Notes under the pieces: model-generated
Seen by the model: only the letters and a program-made list of their open reading frames with translations
The model's database searches: none
What the model was told of the DNA's origin: nothing
Made by a program: the position numbers and the translations under genes
Shown: one piece after another, positions 34,276 through 43,453 of the stretch
Position numbering within the stretch: the first letter of the stretch is position 1
Layout: each line of letters begins with the position of its first letter
NCBI GenBank assembly: GCA_036404435.1
Contig: DASWZN010000051.1
Span: 190,627 to 254,626 of the forward strand
DNA: 64,000 nt
Direction: 5' to 3'
Source: DASWZN01 sp036404435
Lineage (GTDB): Bacteria; Acidobacteriota; Terriglobia; Bryobacterales; Bryobacteraceae

Positions 34276-35266
34276 TCGGAAACACCCGAATAGTTTCCAC
34301 GATGAAGTAATGCGCATCGCGAATAGGGAGGAAACTGGTGTTGCTGCGCCCGCCGATCAGGACGAATCCGAGCACGCCGGCCCCCAGCACGCCCTCGACC
34401 GCAAGGACCAGCAGAGAGGCCAGAGCGTAAAGCGCCCATCCCGGCACTGCCAGCCCCGTACCCAATCGCAAGAAAAGCGTAGTCGCCATCAGAACGGCGG
34501 CCAGGCCCGACAAGCCGAGCCCGGCCAGCAAGAGACGCACGCTGACCACCTCTCCGTAAACCGAAAGCGCGCTCCAGCCGTGCACCACCAGGCCGGAGAA
34601 TTTCATGCGCGAACGGCTCCGGAGGCGTCTATCGCGAGCCAAAGGGACGCTACTGTGCGCCAGCCCGGAATGGATGACCGCCGCGGCATAGTGGTTCCAC
34701 AACTCCCAGACCACCATCAGACGCCGTAGCGCGGAGGAGGGCACTACGCTGAAGTTCCCCACCCGCACCGGCGCGCCCGTCAGCACCCGGTGCAGAGCGC
34801 GGTACAGGTGGTAGAACGCCCGGAAAGTCAGCGACTCCATGCGCCGGGCTCGCGCTCCGAAGACGATCTGGCGGTCGCGCTCCTGCCCCATCCGCTTTAC
34901 CAGCGTCAGGACGTCTTCCGGCCGGTCCTCGCCGTCCGCGTCCATCACCACCACCGCGCGGCACGGTATGGTCTGCTGGACGTGGACTAGGCCGATCGCG
35001 ATGGCGCGCTGGTGTCCCAGGTTGCGCGCCAGGCGCACGATTTCGATGCTCCGGATGTTTTCGAGCGGGCCCTCGGTCAGCCGGTCCGGAGGCGGCTCGG
35101 TGGAGGCGTCGTCCACCAATACCAACCGGGACTCCGGCGCGCACTGCCGCAAAGTCGCATCCAGCCTGGGGATCAGCAGGGCCACCGATTCCCAATCGTT
35201 AAAGACCGGCATCAGCACTACCAGCGAGCCCGTGGCCGCTTGCTCCGCGCTTCCTGGCGTCACCAA
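34268..35266 (-). CDS. GT2 family glycosyltransferase (dolichyl/polyprenyl-phosphate sugar synthase type)
   Basis: A 332-residue enzyme. The GT2 catalytic domain (1-~220) has LVVLMPVFNDWES, the DDAS motif near residue 51 and DADGEDRPED near 110-120. Two C-terminal helices (~240-305) anchor it. This is the layout of polyprenyl-phosphate-hexose synthases, which charge a lipid carrier for a GT-C partner such as the one that follows. A second, partial copy of its 5' end lies upstream (35411-35560). Confidence 0.83.
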   Translation of the reverse strand: MVTPGSAEQAATGSLVVLMPVFNDWESVALLIPRLDATLRQCAPESRLVLVDDASTEPPPDRLTEGPLENIRSIEIVRLARNLGHQRAIAIGLVHVQQTIPCRAVVVMDADGEDRPEDVLTLVKRMGQERDRQIVFGARARRMESLTFRAFYHLYRALHRVLTGAPVRVGNFSVVPSSALRRLMVVWELWNHYAAAVIHSGLAHSSVPLARDRRLRSRSRMKFSGLVVHGWSALSVYGEVVSVRLLLAGLGLSGLAAVLMATTLFLRLGTGLAVPGWALYALASLLVLAVEGVLGAGVLGFVLIGGRSNTSFLPIRDAHYFIVETIRVFPNA

Positions 35267-35410
35267 TCCATGATACTCGTTGGACTCCTCGGTTGCCCTG
35301 CGGCAAGAGCGCCCGGCGCGGACGCAACTCGGAGTGCCCCGGATTCTTGACGGCTCTCCGCTAAACAGCGCGCAACCGTTTCTGTCAGCCGCGCTGCTGC
35401 AGATTCGCTT

Positions 35411-35560
35411 CCGGCCTGGGGATCAGCAGAGCCACCGACCCCCAATCGTTGAAGACCGGTATCAGCACTACCAGCGGGCCTGTGGCCGCCTGCTCCGCGC
35501 TTCCTGGCATCACCAATCCATGATACTCGTCGGACTCCTCCTTCGCCCCGCCAGCACGGC
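35411..35560 (-). pseudogene. Partial duplicate of the GT2 gene's 5' end
   Basis: About 150 bp nearly identical to 35163-35310, the start of the GT2 gene plus its upstream sequence. The frame reads MPGSAEQAATGPLVVLIPVF and continues for ~40 residues before diverging. It is a direct repeat about 248 bp upstream of the functional start, and may carry a duplicated promoter. The rest of 35267-35643 holds no other gene that I can support. Confidence 0.75.
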
Positions 35561-35643
35561 GCTCGGTGCGGCTGTCGTGTAAGACAGGAATACCTGGTTC
35601 CTGACACCAGCGCCCGCTGACGTCACAGAGGGACCACCTGTTG

Positions 35644-36429
35644 TCAGGACTCCTTGCGGCCAACATACAGGAGGTATGGACTCGTCCATCGATTCTCGGG
35701 GATCGGCACGACCCGCGACACGAGGTTGGCGACGATCTGCAGCTTCGGCAAGGCGCGGAGGAACCCGGTGGCGTCTCCATAGGGTAATGCAATGCCCAGA
35801 TTCAGTCCTCCGTAGTAGGCGCAGTAGAGCCGATCGAGACCGGGCATCTCCAGCAGCGCCCGGAATTTGGGCATCCTCATGATCTCCAGGTTGTGCGCGG
35901 CCAACACTTCCGGAGCGCCCATGCGGCGGTAGATGCCGACGACATTGGGAATGATGATCACGAGAAACCCGCCTGGCTTCAGGATCTCGAGATGCGCCTC
36001 GATCGCCTCGCGGGGCTCGGAGAAGTGTTCGATCAGTCCTCCCGAATAGACGACATCATACGCCTCTGCGTGCGTGCGCCGGAAATCCGGAGCCAGGAAG
36101 TCCCCAAAGATGGAGCGGCTCTCGTCGAGTCCGAGTCGGGCGAACAGCTTGCGTTGCACGGCCAATCCGGCCTCGGAGAAATCGGCCCCGAAAACCTCGT
36201 AGTCGAAGTGCGCCTTCCAGAGCAGCAAGCTCCTTCCGGGCGCGCTCCCCAGCTCGATAATGCGCCTACCCCCTCCTCTGGGAAGAAAACGCGGCAGGAC
36301 CTGCTTCCACAGAATGCGTGTGGATGGCGGCTCGAAAAGAAAGCGCTTGAAGCGATTCGGCTCTTCCTCCACATCCAAGCCTTCCCAAGCCTTATCCCAA
36401 TACTGTTCGTCGGTGAGGCGTTCGTTCAA
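35644..36429 (-). CDS. SAM-dependent methyltransferase (Methyltransf_23 type)
   Basis: A 261-residue class I methyltransferase with motif I RRIIELGSAPGRSLLLW near residue 55, EVFGADFSEAGL (motif II) and the SGGLIEHFSEPREAI (motif IV) segment. The C-terminal part is longer than the minimal fold. It sits 7 bases after the upstream glycosyltransferase on the minus strand and probably methylates a glycan or its lipid-linked intermediate. Confidence 0.85.
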   Translation of the reverse strand: MNERLTDEQYWDKAWEGLDVEEEPNRFKRFLFEPPSTRILWKQVLPRFLPRGGGRRIIELGSAPGRSLLLWKAHFDYEVFGADFSEAGLAVQRKLFARLGLDESRSIFGDFLAPDFRRTHAEAYDVVYSGGLIEHFSEPREAIEAHLEILKPGGFLVIIIPNVVGIYRRMGAPEVLAAHNLEIMRMPKFRALLEMPGLDRLYCAYYGGLNLGIALPYGDATGFLRALPKLQIVANLVSRVVPIPENRWTSPYLLYVGRKES

Positions 36430-36436
36430 GTTCTCT

Positions 36437-37573
36437 CTAAGACTCCGGCAGGTTGCCGCCTCGGGCCAGGAGACTGCCGAGCTTCACCAGCCGCTCGCAG
36501 AACAGGTCGTGACTGTGGCACGATTCCACTTTGGCGCGCGCTTTCAGACCCATCCGCCGCGCCTTCTCCGGGTCGTCCCACAAGCTGCGAATCGCCGCCC
36601 GGAGCGCGTCCACGTCTCCCGGGGGAACTACCAGACCGTCCACTCCGTTTTCGAAGTACTCGGGCGCCGCCACGTCGTCGGCACAGACCACCGCAAGCCG
36701 GTGCCACATGGCATTGAGAAAGGTCCCCTCTCCGCCGCCCCTTATGCGCCGCCCCACCAGTGGAACAACTACCAGCCGTGCGCCCGCCAGCAAGCGGCGG
36801 AAGTGCGGCTCCCGCGCTTGGACCACCACCACGTTCCTCGGGACGTCGCCAGCCGTGAGCGCAGGGTCCGTCGTGGACAACACCACCGCAATGTCCAGCC
36901 CTTCCACCGCCTGAAACAGCGTCTTGTAGTCTCGTTCCGAATCTCCGCCCGCAAAGACGTAGTCGCCTCGTAGCAACTGCTCTTCCTCGGGATCCTTGGA
37001 ATGGTTCACTTGGTACGGTATGACCACAAACCGCTCAACGGGCAGACTCAACTCATTGGCATAGCCCAGACCGCTGCGGCGAGACCACACCACGCAGGCT
37101 TCCGCCGCTCCGGCCGCCCGGCGCAGAAGCCTCCTCTTCAGGGCTGAGCTGGGGTAAAGGTGCAGGTCCATCCAGACCACCCGCCCCCTTGTCGGCAACC
37201 ACGACCGGAGTATCAAAAACAGCAGCGACGCGCGCTCGTAGGCGATCAGTCCGCATGACCTCTCCCGCCGGCTCAGTCGCCACAATCGCCAGGCCAGCCA
37301 CACATCCGAGGCTGCTGCCGCCGCAGCGCCAAGCAGCCACAGCCGCCGCACGCGCTGCGCCACGGCCGCCAGCCACGCAGTGCGCCTCACCTGTTGCACC
37401 TGCTGGGCGAACTTCGAGTCGTCCCACGACTGGTTGGAGTACAGGCCACCCTCGGGCGGCACCAGCCCCTCCAGGTCCAGTGAGTCCAGCAACCGGACTT
37501 CCCTCCACTCGGGATGGTAGCTACGCATCGTTTCCGGCTGGCCGCTTGGCAACTGTTGCGTCTCCGATGACAT
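36437..37573 (-). CDS. Glycosyltransferase (GT4/GT1-like)
   Basis: A 378-residue GT-B-type enzyme. The C-terminal half has DYVFAGGDSERDYKTLFQAV near residue 230 and the donor-site GGGEGTFLNAMWHRLAVVCAD, then AAPEYFENGVDGLVVPPGDVDAL, the Glu-containing motif of family 4. The N-terminal region includes a hydrophobic stretch (about 65-100) suggesting membrane association. It would add a sugar to a glycan precursor. It is divergent with the flippase gene, with 200 bases between starts. Confidence 0.83.
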   Translation of the reverse strand: MSSETQQLPSGQPETMRSYHPEWREVRLLDSLDLEGLVPPEGGLYSNQSWDDSKFAQQVQQVRRTAWLAAVAQRVRRLWLLGAAAAAASDVWLAWRLWRLSRRERSCGLIAYERASLLFLILRSWLPTRGRVVWMDLHLYPSSALKRRLLRRAAGAAEACVVWSRRSGLGYANELSLPVERFVVIPYQVNHSKDPEEEQLLRGDYVFAGGDSERDYKTLFQAVEGLDIAVVLSTTDPALTAGDVPRNVVVVQAREPHFRRLLAGARLVVVPLVGRRIRGGGEGTFLNAMWHRLAVVCADDVAAPEYFENGVDGLVVPPGDVDALRAAIRSLWDDPEKARRMGLKARAKVESCHSHDLFCERLVKLGSLLARGGNLPES

Positions 37574-37772
37574 GCGCTCCTCTGCTCAACGGCCGGCCAT
37601 TCTAACTGGAATTTCCATTCTGAACTCCCGGGTCCTGTTCAGTATACAACCAGCCGCCATCCTCTTATCCTGCGACGTGCACCCGTTCCGCCAGGGCGGT
37701 CTGTTGCTGATGGCTGATGGCCGATGCCTGACGACCACAACCTGCACATCAACTCCCTTTCCTGTTAGAGTG

Positions 37773-39335
37773 ATGAGACTAGTGGTTCGTCCCGCAGCAA
37801 ATCCAGCGGCCCGTCCGCCGGCCGCCGGCCGTCTGGCGCGCGGTTCGGTTCTCCGCACGGTGCACCAGTTCGCCTTGGTCGGCGTCTCCTTCGCCATGAT
37901 GCCGTTCATGGTTCACACGCTGGGGGACCACTATTTCGGCATGTGGGCGCTGGTGGGGACATTCGTCAGCTTCACCGGTTTTCTCGATTTCGGCCTCTCG
38001 CAGGCCGTGACGCGCTTCCTTGCGGCCGGGCTGGGATCGGGCGACGAAGAGCAGTGCAACCGCGTCTTCAACACGGCGCTGGCGTGGTACGTCGCCGTCG
38101 GTGCGCTGGTCCTGGCAGCCGGGTGCGCCGCCGCCGTCCTGATCCCTTTCTGGCCCGGCCTCAAAGACGCCGCGCTCCTGGCAAAAGTAGTTCTGATCTT
38201 CAGCATGAGCGTGGCGATCAGCTTCCCCCTACGGGTCTTCGTGGGCATTCTGAACGCCCATTTGAGCTTCGACAAGACGGCGGCCCTCGACCTGACCACG
38301 CTCTTGCTGCGAACGATTGTGGCGGTCATCGTCCTCAAGAAAGGCTACGGAGTCGTCGGACTGGCGCTGGCGACGTTCCTCTCCGGCATCCCGTCCTTTG
38401 TCCTGAGCATCCACTTCTCGCACAAGGAGCTGCCCTTCCTGCGCCTGCACCATGCCTACCGGCTGCGCGCGGCCGCGCGGGAACTGTTCTCTTACAGCTC
38501 GTTCAGCTTCGTCGCGCAGATCGCCGAGGTGGTGCGGATTCAGACCGCTGCCGTCGTAGTGGCCAGCTTCCTGGGACTGTCCGCCGTCACGCACTACCGC
38601 GTGGCGGGCAACATGGCGTCGTATATCGGGGATCTGATGACGGCGCTTCTCGGCGTCTTCGTGCCCGTGTTCAGCCAGCAGGCCGGAGCGCGCGACTACG
38701 ACGCGATCCGCAGGACGTTCTTCTTCGTCAACAAGCTTTCGGTGGCGGTGTCGTCCTTTCTCGCCTTTGGACTGATCGCCTGGGGCAAGCCGTTTATCGT
38801 CCGCTGGATGGGGCCGCGGTATGTGGACTCCTACGAATGCCTGCTGTGGCTGGCGCTGGCGTACCTGATCGCGCTCTTGCAGAACCCCTCGGTGAGCCTG
38901 TTGTACGGCCTCGCCAAGCATCGGTGGTTCGCGACGTTCGGCGTCATGGAGGGCGTGCTCAACGTCGGACTCTCCTTGGTAATGGTGCCACGCTACGGCA
39001 TCAAGGGCGCTGCTTTGGCCGCGCTGGTGGCGGCTGGGGCGATCCGGCTGCTCATTCAGCCGGTCTATGTCTGCCGCGTCGCGGGCGTGCCCCTGGCGAC
39101 GTATCTGAAGCGGGAAGGCTTGAACATCGCCACCGTAGCCGCCGCGCTCCTGGTTCCGGCGCTGGTGACGAGAGCGGTTGCGGGCCCGGACTACAGGCGG
39201 CTGGTGGCGACCGGTGTGGTGTCGCTGGTCTGCTACGCCGTGCCGGTCTGGTATTTCCTGTTCACACCCGCCGAGCGGCGCACGCTGCTGAACGCAGTCC
39301 CGCGGAGGCCTGCTTCGACGGCCGCTCAGGCTTGA
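37773..39335 (+). CDS. wzx: Wzx-type polysaccharide flippase
   Basis: A 520-residue integral membrane protein started at ATG 37773; the frame extends further upstream but codes poorly. About 12-14 hydrophobic helices and the conserved N-terminal FMVHTLGDHYFGMWALVG and FLDFGLSQAVTRF segments identify it as a polysaccharide transporter of the MATE/PST type. It would flip an undecaprenyl-linked oligosaccharide to the periplasm. It is divergent from the GT4 gene, typical of a surface-polysaccharide locus. Confidence 0.85.
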   Translation: MRLVVRPAANPAARPPAAGRLARGSVLRTVHQFALVGVSFAMMPFMVHTLGDHYFGMWALVGTFVSFTGFLDFGLSQAVTRFLAAGLGSGDEEQCNRVFNTALAWYVAVGALVLAAGCAAAVLIPFWPGLKDAALLAKVVLIFSMSVAISFPLRVFVGILNAHLSFDKTAALDLTTLLLRTIVAVIVLKKGYGVVGLALATFLSGIPSFVLSIHFSHKELPFLRLHHAYRLRAAARELFSYSSFSFVAQIAEVVRIQTAAVVVASFLGLSAVTHYRVAGNMASYIGDLMTALLGVFVPVFSQQAGARDYDAIRRTFFFVNKLSVAVSSFLAFGLIAWGKPFIVRWMGPRYVDSYECLLWLALAYLIALLQNPSVSLLYGLAKHRWFATFGVMEGVLNVGLSLVMVPRYGIKGAALAALVAAGAIRLLIQPVYVCRVAGVPLATYLKREGLNIATVAAALLVPALVTRAVAGPDYRRLVATGVVSLVCYAVPVWYFLFTPAERRTLLNAVPRRPASTAAQA

Positions 39336-39345
39336 GCAATGTGGC

Positions 39346-39496
39346 GTACGCTTTAGAGGCTGCTGAAAAAGTCCCTGGGCAAGCTGAAGCATGCCCCACG
39401 TGCGGCTACAAGTCATTGGTTTGCCATGTGGGATAAGCTTCAGCTTGTCCTCTCCCAACCCCTGAGGGGACTTTTTCAGCAGCCTCTTTAGCGTGC
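39346..39496 (-). repeat. Long-stem REP-like element, family 1, copy 2
   Basis: A 151-bp imperfect inverted repeat in the opposite orientation to copy 1: outer arm GCTGCTGAAAAAGTCCC and its complement, inner arms containing GCAAGCTGAAGC and GCTTCAGCTTG, loop with acaagtcattggtttgcc. It lies between the flippase and the DUF362 gene. Confidence 0.85.
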
Positions 39497-39564
39497 GGCG
39501 GCGAACTTCAGTTCGCCGTTCAACGGGCTGAAGCCCGCGGCTGCACGCTAGAAGCGTGCGCCAC
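39495..39564. repeat. Composite stem-loops attached to family 1 copy 2
   Basis: Directly after the long repeat come ggcgaacttcagttcgcc, ggctgaagcc-type stems and gcacgctagaagcgtgcgcc. This is an island of palindromes ending 2 bases before the DUF362 promoter. Confidence 0.6.
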
Positions 39565-39566
39565 GT

Positions 39567-39572
39567 TACAAT
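39567..39572 (+). promoter_or_regulatory. -10 of the DUF362 gene
   Basis: TACAAT, 7 bases, then ATG at 39580. The same spacing occurs before the MBL-fold gene and the lepB leader. The promoter abuts the repeat island. Confidence 0.45.
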
Positions 39573-39579
39573 GACCCCG

Positions 39580-41016
39580 ATGCCCGCCGGATTGGAAACG
39601 GTGGTGGCCGTCGCCAGAAGCCTCCAGCCCGCATACGCAACGCTGGAGCGGCCTGTTGCGGCGCCGGAGCTGCCCTCGGGGTGCGCGCCCACGGTGGCGC
39701 TGGCCGCGCTGCGCGATCTTTTCTCGACCTGGGGCCTGGATCGGGAACGCGCCGGAACGCCGCAGTGGAACCCGCTCGGCGCGCTGATCCCGCCGGGCGC
39801 CCGCGTGGTGCTCAAGCCGAACTGGGTGCTTCACCGCAACGAGTCCGGCGCCGGCTTGGATTGCCTGGTGACCCACCCGAGCGTCATCGAGGCGGCGCTG
39901 GAGTACGTCGCGCTGGCGCAGCCTTCCGAAGTAACGATCGGCGACGCGCCGTTGCAGGGCTGCGATTTTCAGGCTCTCATGAGCGCTTGCGGAATCGAGG
40001 CTATCGCCAGCCGCCTCCGCGATCGCGGGCTCCCCGTGCGGATCGCCGACTTCCGTCGCACCATCCTGCACGGCAGGGGCTTCGGCGATGCGCGCAGCGA
40101 GGATTGCCGCGATCTGGCCGGCTATGTCCTGTTCGATCTGGCGGAGCAAAGCCTGCTCGATCCGCTGGCCGCCGACGCGCGCAAGTTCCGTGTCACCATG
40201 TACGACCCGGCCCTGCTCCTCCGGACGCACGCGCCGGGCAGGCACCAGTACCTGATAGCCCGCGAGGTCATCGCGGCGGACGTAGTGGTGAATCTGCCGA
40301 AACTCAAGTCGCACAAGAAGGCGTGCATCACGGGCGCGCTCAAGAACCTGGTCGGCATCAACGGCAATAAGGAATTCCTGCCCCACCACCGCAAGGGCGG
40401 CTCGGACGCCGGCGGCGACTGCTACCCCGGTCACTCCTGGCTGAAGAGCCGGGCCGAAGACCTGCTGGACGCCGCCAACGGCCGGCCGGAGGGCTGGCCG
40501 CGCCGGTCGCTCGGCAAGGCCGCCGAACTGGCCGCCCGAAGCGCGCGCTGGCTCGGCGCCGACGACAACCTGGAGGGCTCCTGGTACGGCAACGATACGG
40601 TCTGGCGCATGTGTCTCGACCTGCAAAGAGTGCTGCGTTACGGACGGCTGGACGGCTGCCTCGACGCGGCCGCCCAGCGCACGGTGATCACGCTGACCGA
40701 CGCCATCATCGGCGGCGAGGGCGAAGGGCCGCTGGCCAACACTCCCATTGCCTCGGGCTTCCTCACCGGGGCGCTGAATCCGGCCGCCGCCGAGTGGGTG
40801 CACGCGCGCCTCATGGGTTTCGATCCGCGCCGGATTCCCCTGGTCAGGGAGGCCTTCGGGGATTTCTCCTATCCGCTGGCGTCCTTCAGCCCCGCCGACA
40901 TTCGCGTCGCTGTGGGGCAGGCGGTTTCGCCTGCCTCCGACATCCGGCCGCCGTCCGGAGTGGCCTTCCGCCCGGCGGAGGGATGGCGCGGGCGATGTGA
41001 GCTGGAGGCGAGGTGA
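39580..41016 (+). CDS. DUF362 domain protein in a glycan locus
   Basis: A 478-residue DUF362 protein (ATG 39580 chosen from its promoter; 39571 also in frame). Landmarks: PPGARVVLKPNWVLHR near residue 70, THPSVIEAALEYV, then ADVVVNLPKLKSHKKACITG and GALKNLVGINGNKEFLPHH. The CxxCxxCxxxC ferredoxin motif of many DUF362 proteins is absent. The C-terminal ~30 codons pass through a REP-like palindrome (40916-40935) and read VGQAVSPAS, so the original C-terminus was probably altered by its insertion. It overlaps the next gene by GTGA. Role in the glycan pathway is unknown. Confidence 0.8.
   Translation: MPAGLETVVAVARSLQPAYATLERPVAAPELPSGCAPTVALAALRDLFSTWGLDRERAGTPQWNPLGALIPPGARVVLKPNWVLHRNESGAGLDCLVTHPSVIEAALEYVALAQPSEVTIGDAPLQGCDFQALMSACGIEAIASRLRDRGLPVRIADFRRTILHGRGFGDARSEDCRDLAGYVLFDLAEQSLLDPLAADARKFRVTMYDPALLLRTHAPGRHQYLIAREVIAADVVVNLPKLKSHKKACITGALKNLVGINGNKEFLPHHRKGGSDAGGDCYPGHSWLKSRAEDLLDAANGRPEGWPRRSLGKAAELAARSARWLGADDNLEGSWYGNDTVWRMCLDLQRVLRYGRLDGCLDAAAQRTVITLTDAIIGGEGEGPLANTPIASGFLTGALNPAAAEWVHARLMGFDPRRIPLVREAFGDFSYPLASFSPADIRVAVGQAVSPASDIRPPSGVAFRPAEGWRGRCELEAR
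40916..40935 (+). repeat. REP-like palindrome inside the DUF362 coding sequence
   Basis: GGCAGGCGGTTTCGCCTGCC, the inverse of 53177-53196 apart from one base, within the last 30 codons of the DUF362 gene. Confidence 0.7.
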
Positions 41017-42155
41017 GCGCCGCACTATTCGTCTTCGGCGCGGCCTTCGTTCTTTATGTGATGCTCGGCTACCCCGCCCTGCTCGCGATCCTGGCGCGGC
41101 TCCGGCCGGCGCCCGTCGCGGCGCGGCCGCAGTCGAAGCGCGTAACCGTTCTGTTGCCGGTGCACAACGGCGCGGCGTGGATCGAAGCGAAGCTGCGTTC
41201 GCTCCTGGCGCTCGATTATTCCCGCGAGTTGGTGCAGGTTGTCGTGATCTCGGACGGCTCCGACGACGGGACCGAGGAGATCGCCCGTGCGTTCGCATCC
41301 CAGGGAGTCGAGCTGTTCTCGCTTCCGAGGGCCGGAAAAATGGTCGCGCTGAACGAGGGCATGCGGCACGCCACCGGCGAGATTCTGCTCTTCACTGACG
41401 TGCGCCAGGAACTGGATCGGGCCAGCCTTCGCAGCCTGGTCGCCTGCTTCGCGGATCCGAAGGTCGGTGTGGTGAGCGGAGAACTCGTAATCCGCCAGGG
41501 CCGCACGCTCGAAGAAGTGAACGTGGGGGCCTACTGGCGCTACGAGAAGTGGATCCGCAAGCATCAGAGCAGGCTCGATTCGCTCATGGGTGCAACCGGC
41601 TGCATCTATGCGATGCGCGCCAGCCTGGCCGCGCCCCTCGCGCCGGACACGATTCTGGACGACGTGATGCTGCCGCTGGGCGCGTTCTTCCAGGGCTACC
41701 GCTTGATCCTCGACGAAGGCGCGCGCGCCTATGACGACCCGACCTCGCTCCGCTCCGAGTTTCGCCGCAAGGTGCGCACCCTGGCCGGCGTCTACCAGAC
41801 CATCGGCCGGGTTCCGCAACTGCTGGGCCCCCGGAACCGCATGTGGATTCACTTCGTGTCTCACAAGCTGGGGCGGCTGCTCCTGCCGTGGGCGATGCTC
41901 CTGATCCTGGCCGGCAGCTTCGGGCTTCCTGGAGTGTGGCGAACACTGGCCCTGGCCGGGCAGGCCGCGTTCTCTGTGTTGATTCTGCTGGACTTGGCGC
42001 TTAGCGACTCTTCGCCGCTCAAACGGGTTACCGCTCCTGCGCGGACGGTTTTTGTACTCCTGGCTGCGGCGTTCTGCGCCGTCTTCTATCTGCTGCTGCC
42101 CCGGCAGCCCCTCTGGCAGCCTACCGGGTCGCCCACGGCGCGGGCCGGCCGCTGA
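41013..42155 (+). CDS. GT2 family membrane glycosyltransferase
   Basis: A 380-residue enzyme, GTG start overlapping the preceding stop. One N-terminal helix (~2-25), then the GT2 domain: VTVLLPVHNGAAWIEAK, ISDGSDDGT near 90, TDVRQELD near 127 and the ILDDVMLPLG segment near 220. Three or so C-terminal helices (~290-370). This is the architecture of processive/lipid-linked GT2 enzymes such as those in exopolysaccharide synthesis. It works in the same glycan locus as the flippase. Confidence 0.85.
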   Translation: MSAALFVFGAAFVLYVMLGYPALLAILARLRPAPVAARPQSKRVTVLLPVHNGAAWIEAKLRSLLALDYSRELVQVVVISDGSDDGTEEIARAFASQGVELFSLPRAGKMVALNEGMRHATGEILLFTDVRQELDRASLRSLVACFADPKVGVVSGELVIRQGRTLEEVNVGAYWRYEKWIRKHQSRLDSLMGATGCIYAMRASLAAPLAPDTILDDVMLPLGAFFQGYRLILDEGARAYDDPTSLRSEFRRKVRTLAGVYQTIGRVPQLLGPRNRMWIHFVSHKLGRLLLPWAMLLILAGSFGLPGVWRTLALAGQAAFSVLILLDLALSDSSPLKRVTAPARTVFVLLAAAFCAVFYLLLPRQPLWQPTGSPTARAGR

Positions 42156-42196
42156 GCACTATAGACAACTAAAGCTTGGCGATACCAGGTGGCCGA

Positions 42197-43447
42197 TTAG
42201 TTGAAAAGACCGAGATCGATCGCGTCAGCCATCGCGCGATAGCCAGCATCGTTGGGATGGAGATGGTCTCGCGAGGCAAAGCGTGGCAACAGTCTGCTCG
42301 GGTGATCCGGATCGCGCAAAACCGCGTCGAAATCTATCACGCCATCGAACGCACCGCTGGTCCGGATCCATTTATTTACCGTCTGCCGAATTGCTTCCTT
42401 GGATTCCGAGTAGTAGCCAGGAAGATCCATACCTTCAAAAGGACTGATCGTGGCGCCAATCAGCTTCACCCCGCGACCGTGAGTACGGGAAATCAATTGG
42501 CGATAGGCGTCGATCAAGTCCTCAGGAGTGCGAACATCGGCTGGATCGGCGAGGTAGTTCCCGCCCAGCTTTGCGCCTGGGAAACCGATGTCATTGATCC
42601 CTTCGAGCAGCACGATGTGCGTCACGCCTGGTAGCGCCAGTACGTCCCGGTCGAAGCGAGCCAAGGCGCTCACACCTAGGCCGAAACTAGAGCCGTCGTC
42701 CAGCAGCCGGTTACCGGCTATGCCCTCATTGACCACCGCCACCCTGGCGCCTTCGGGCGTCTTTCCCAGACGACGGATGAGATCGCTCGGCCAATTGTGG
42801 TCCGCATCCACGGTGGACCCATCACCGTCGACGATGGAATCTCCAAACGCCACCACCAGCCGCTGGGATGGACGAGCGGGAACGAGCACGGCACTGACCA
42901 GGATTGACGACTCAGACACAAATCCAGCTTCTATGTTCTCCGCACGAGTATGGTCGCCACGTTGCGAGGCCACTGCGCGCTTGAGCGCGAGCGCATGCAC
43001 CGTTGGGGTGGCGACGCGTTTGGGGAAATAGAGGCTTATGCTGATCTCGGCTCCGAAAGTGACAGGAAAGGCGACCGGGTCACTGAGGACCGGCGCCCCC
43101 GCGGGGATCGTGACCGAATTGTGCCGCCCGAAAGTGACAGTCTGAATCGAGCCTGGTCTGACGCTCGTCGAGTCGTTCGGCACCGCAACAGTCGCCGAGC
43201 CAACGAGGAGAGGTGCGGAGCCGTATTCGTTAGAAAGGCGAAGGCAGATCTGGGATCCTCCGATGGATACCCGCACGCGCTCACGCACGGTCTGGTCTTC
43301 GATCTTGAACAGCGGCTCGGCTGGATCGGGCGCCGCTGACTGTGGGCTGGCCGCCCAAGTGGCGATCCAGGCATTTCGCGGAGCCCCAGCGAGATGGGGA
43401 ACAAACAGAAGGAAGCAGACGAGGGCACAGTTCCGCAATTCATTCAT
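42197..43447 (-). CDS. Secreted SGNH/GDSL-type esterase
   Basis: A 416-residue exported hydrolase: signal peptide (MNELRNCALVCFLLFVPHLAG), a ~170-residue N-terminal beta domain (DQTVRERVRVSIGGSQ), then an SGNH domain with GDSIVDGDG (Ser204), the Gly/Asn blocks GNRLL and GINDIG and the C-terminal DHLHPND catalytic Asp-His. This layout matches SGNH hydrolases that deacetylate plant or bacterial polysaccharides, so a target glycan is plausible. It is co-directional with the two minus-strand genes upstream. Confidence 0.9.
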   Translation of the reverse strand: MNELRNCALVCFLLFVPHLAGAPRNAWIATWAASPQSAAPDPAEPLFKIEDQTVRERVRVSIGGSQICLRLSNEYGSAPLLVGSATVAVPNDSTSVRPGSIQTVTFGRHNSVTIPAGAPVLSDPVAFPVTFGAEISISLYFPKRVATPTVHALALKRAVASQRGDHTRAENIEAGFVSESSILVSAVLVPARPSQRLVVAFGDSIVDGDGSTVDADHNWPSDLIRRLGKTPEGARVAVVNEGIAGNRLLDDGSSFGLGVSALARFDRDVLALPGVTHIVLLEGINDIGFPGAKLGGNYLADPADVRTPEDLIDAYRQLISRTHGRGVKLIGATISPFEGMDLPGYYSESKEAIRQTVNKWIRTSGAFDGVIDFDAVLRDPDHPSRLLPRFASRDHLHPNDAGYRAMADAIDLGLFN

Positions 43448-43453
43448 GCGGGC

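Noticed and set aside
38229..39815. 528-codon minus-strand frame across the flippase, repeat and DUF362 start
   Set aside because: It crosses a strongly supported flippase gene and a palindromic repeat and shows no family motif.
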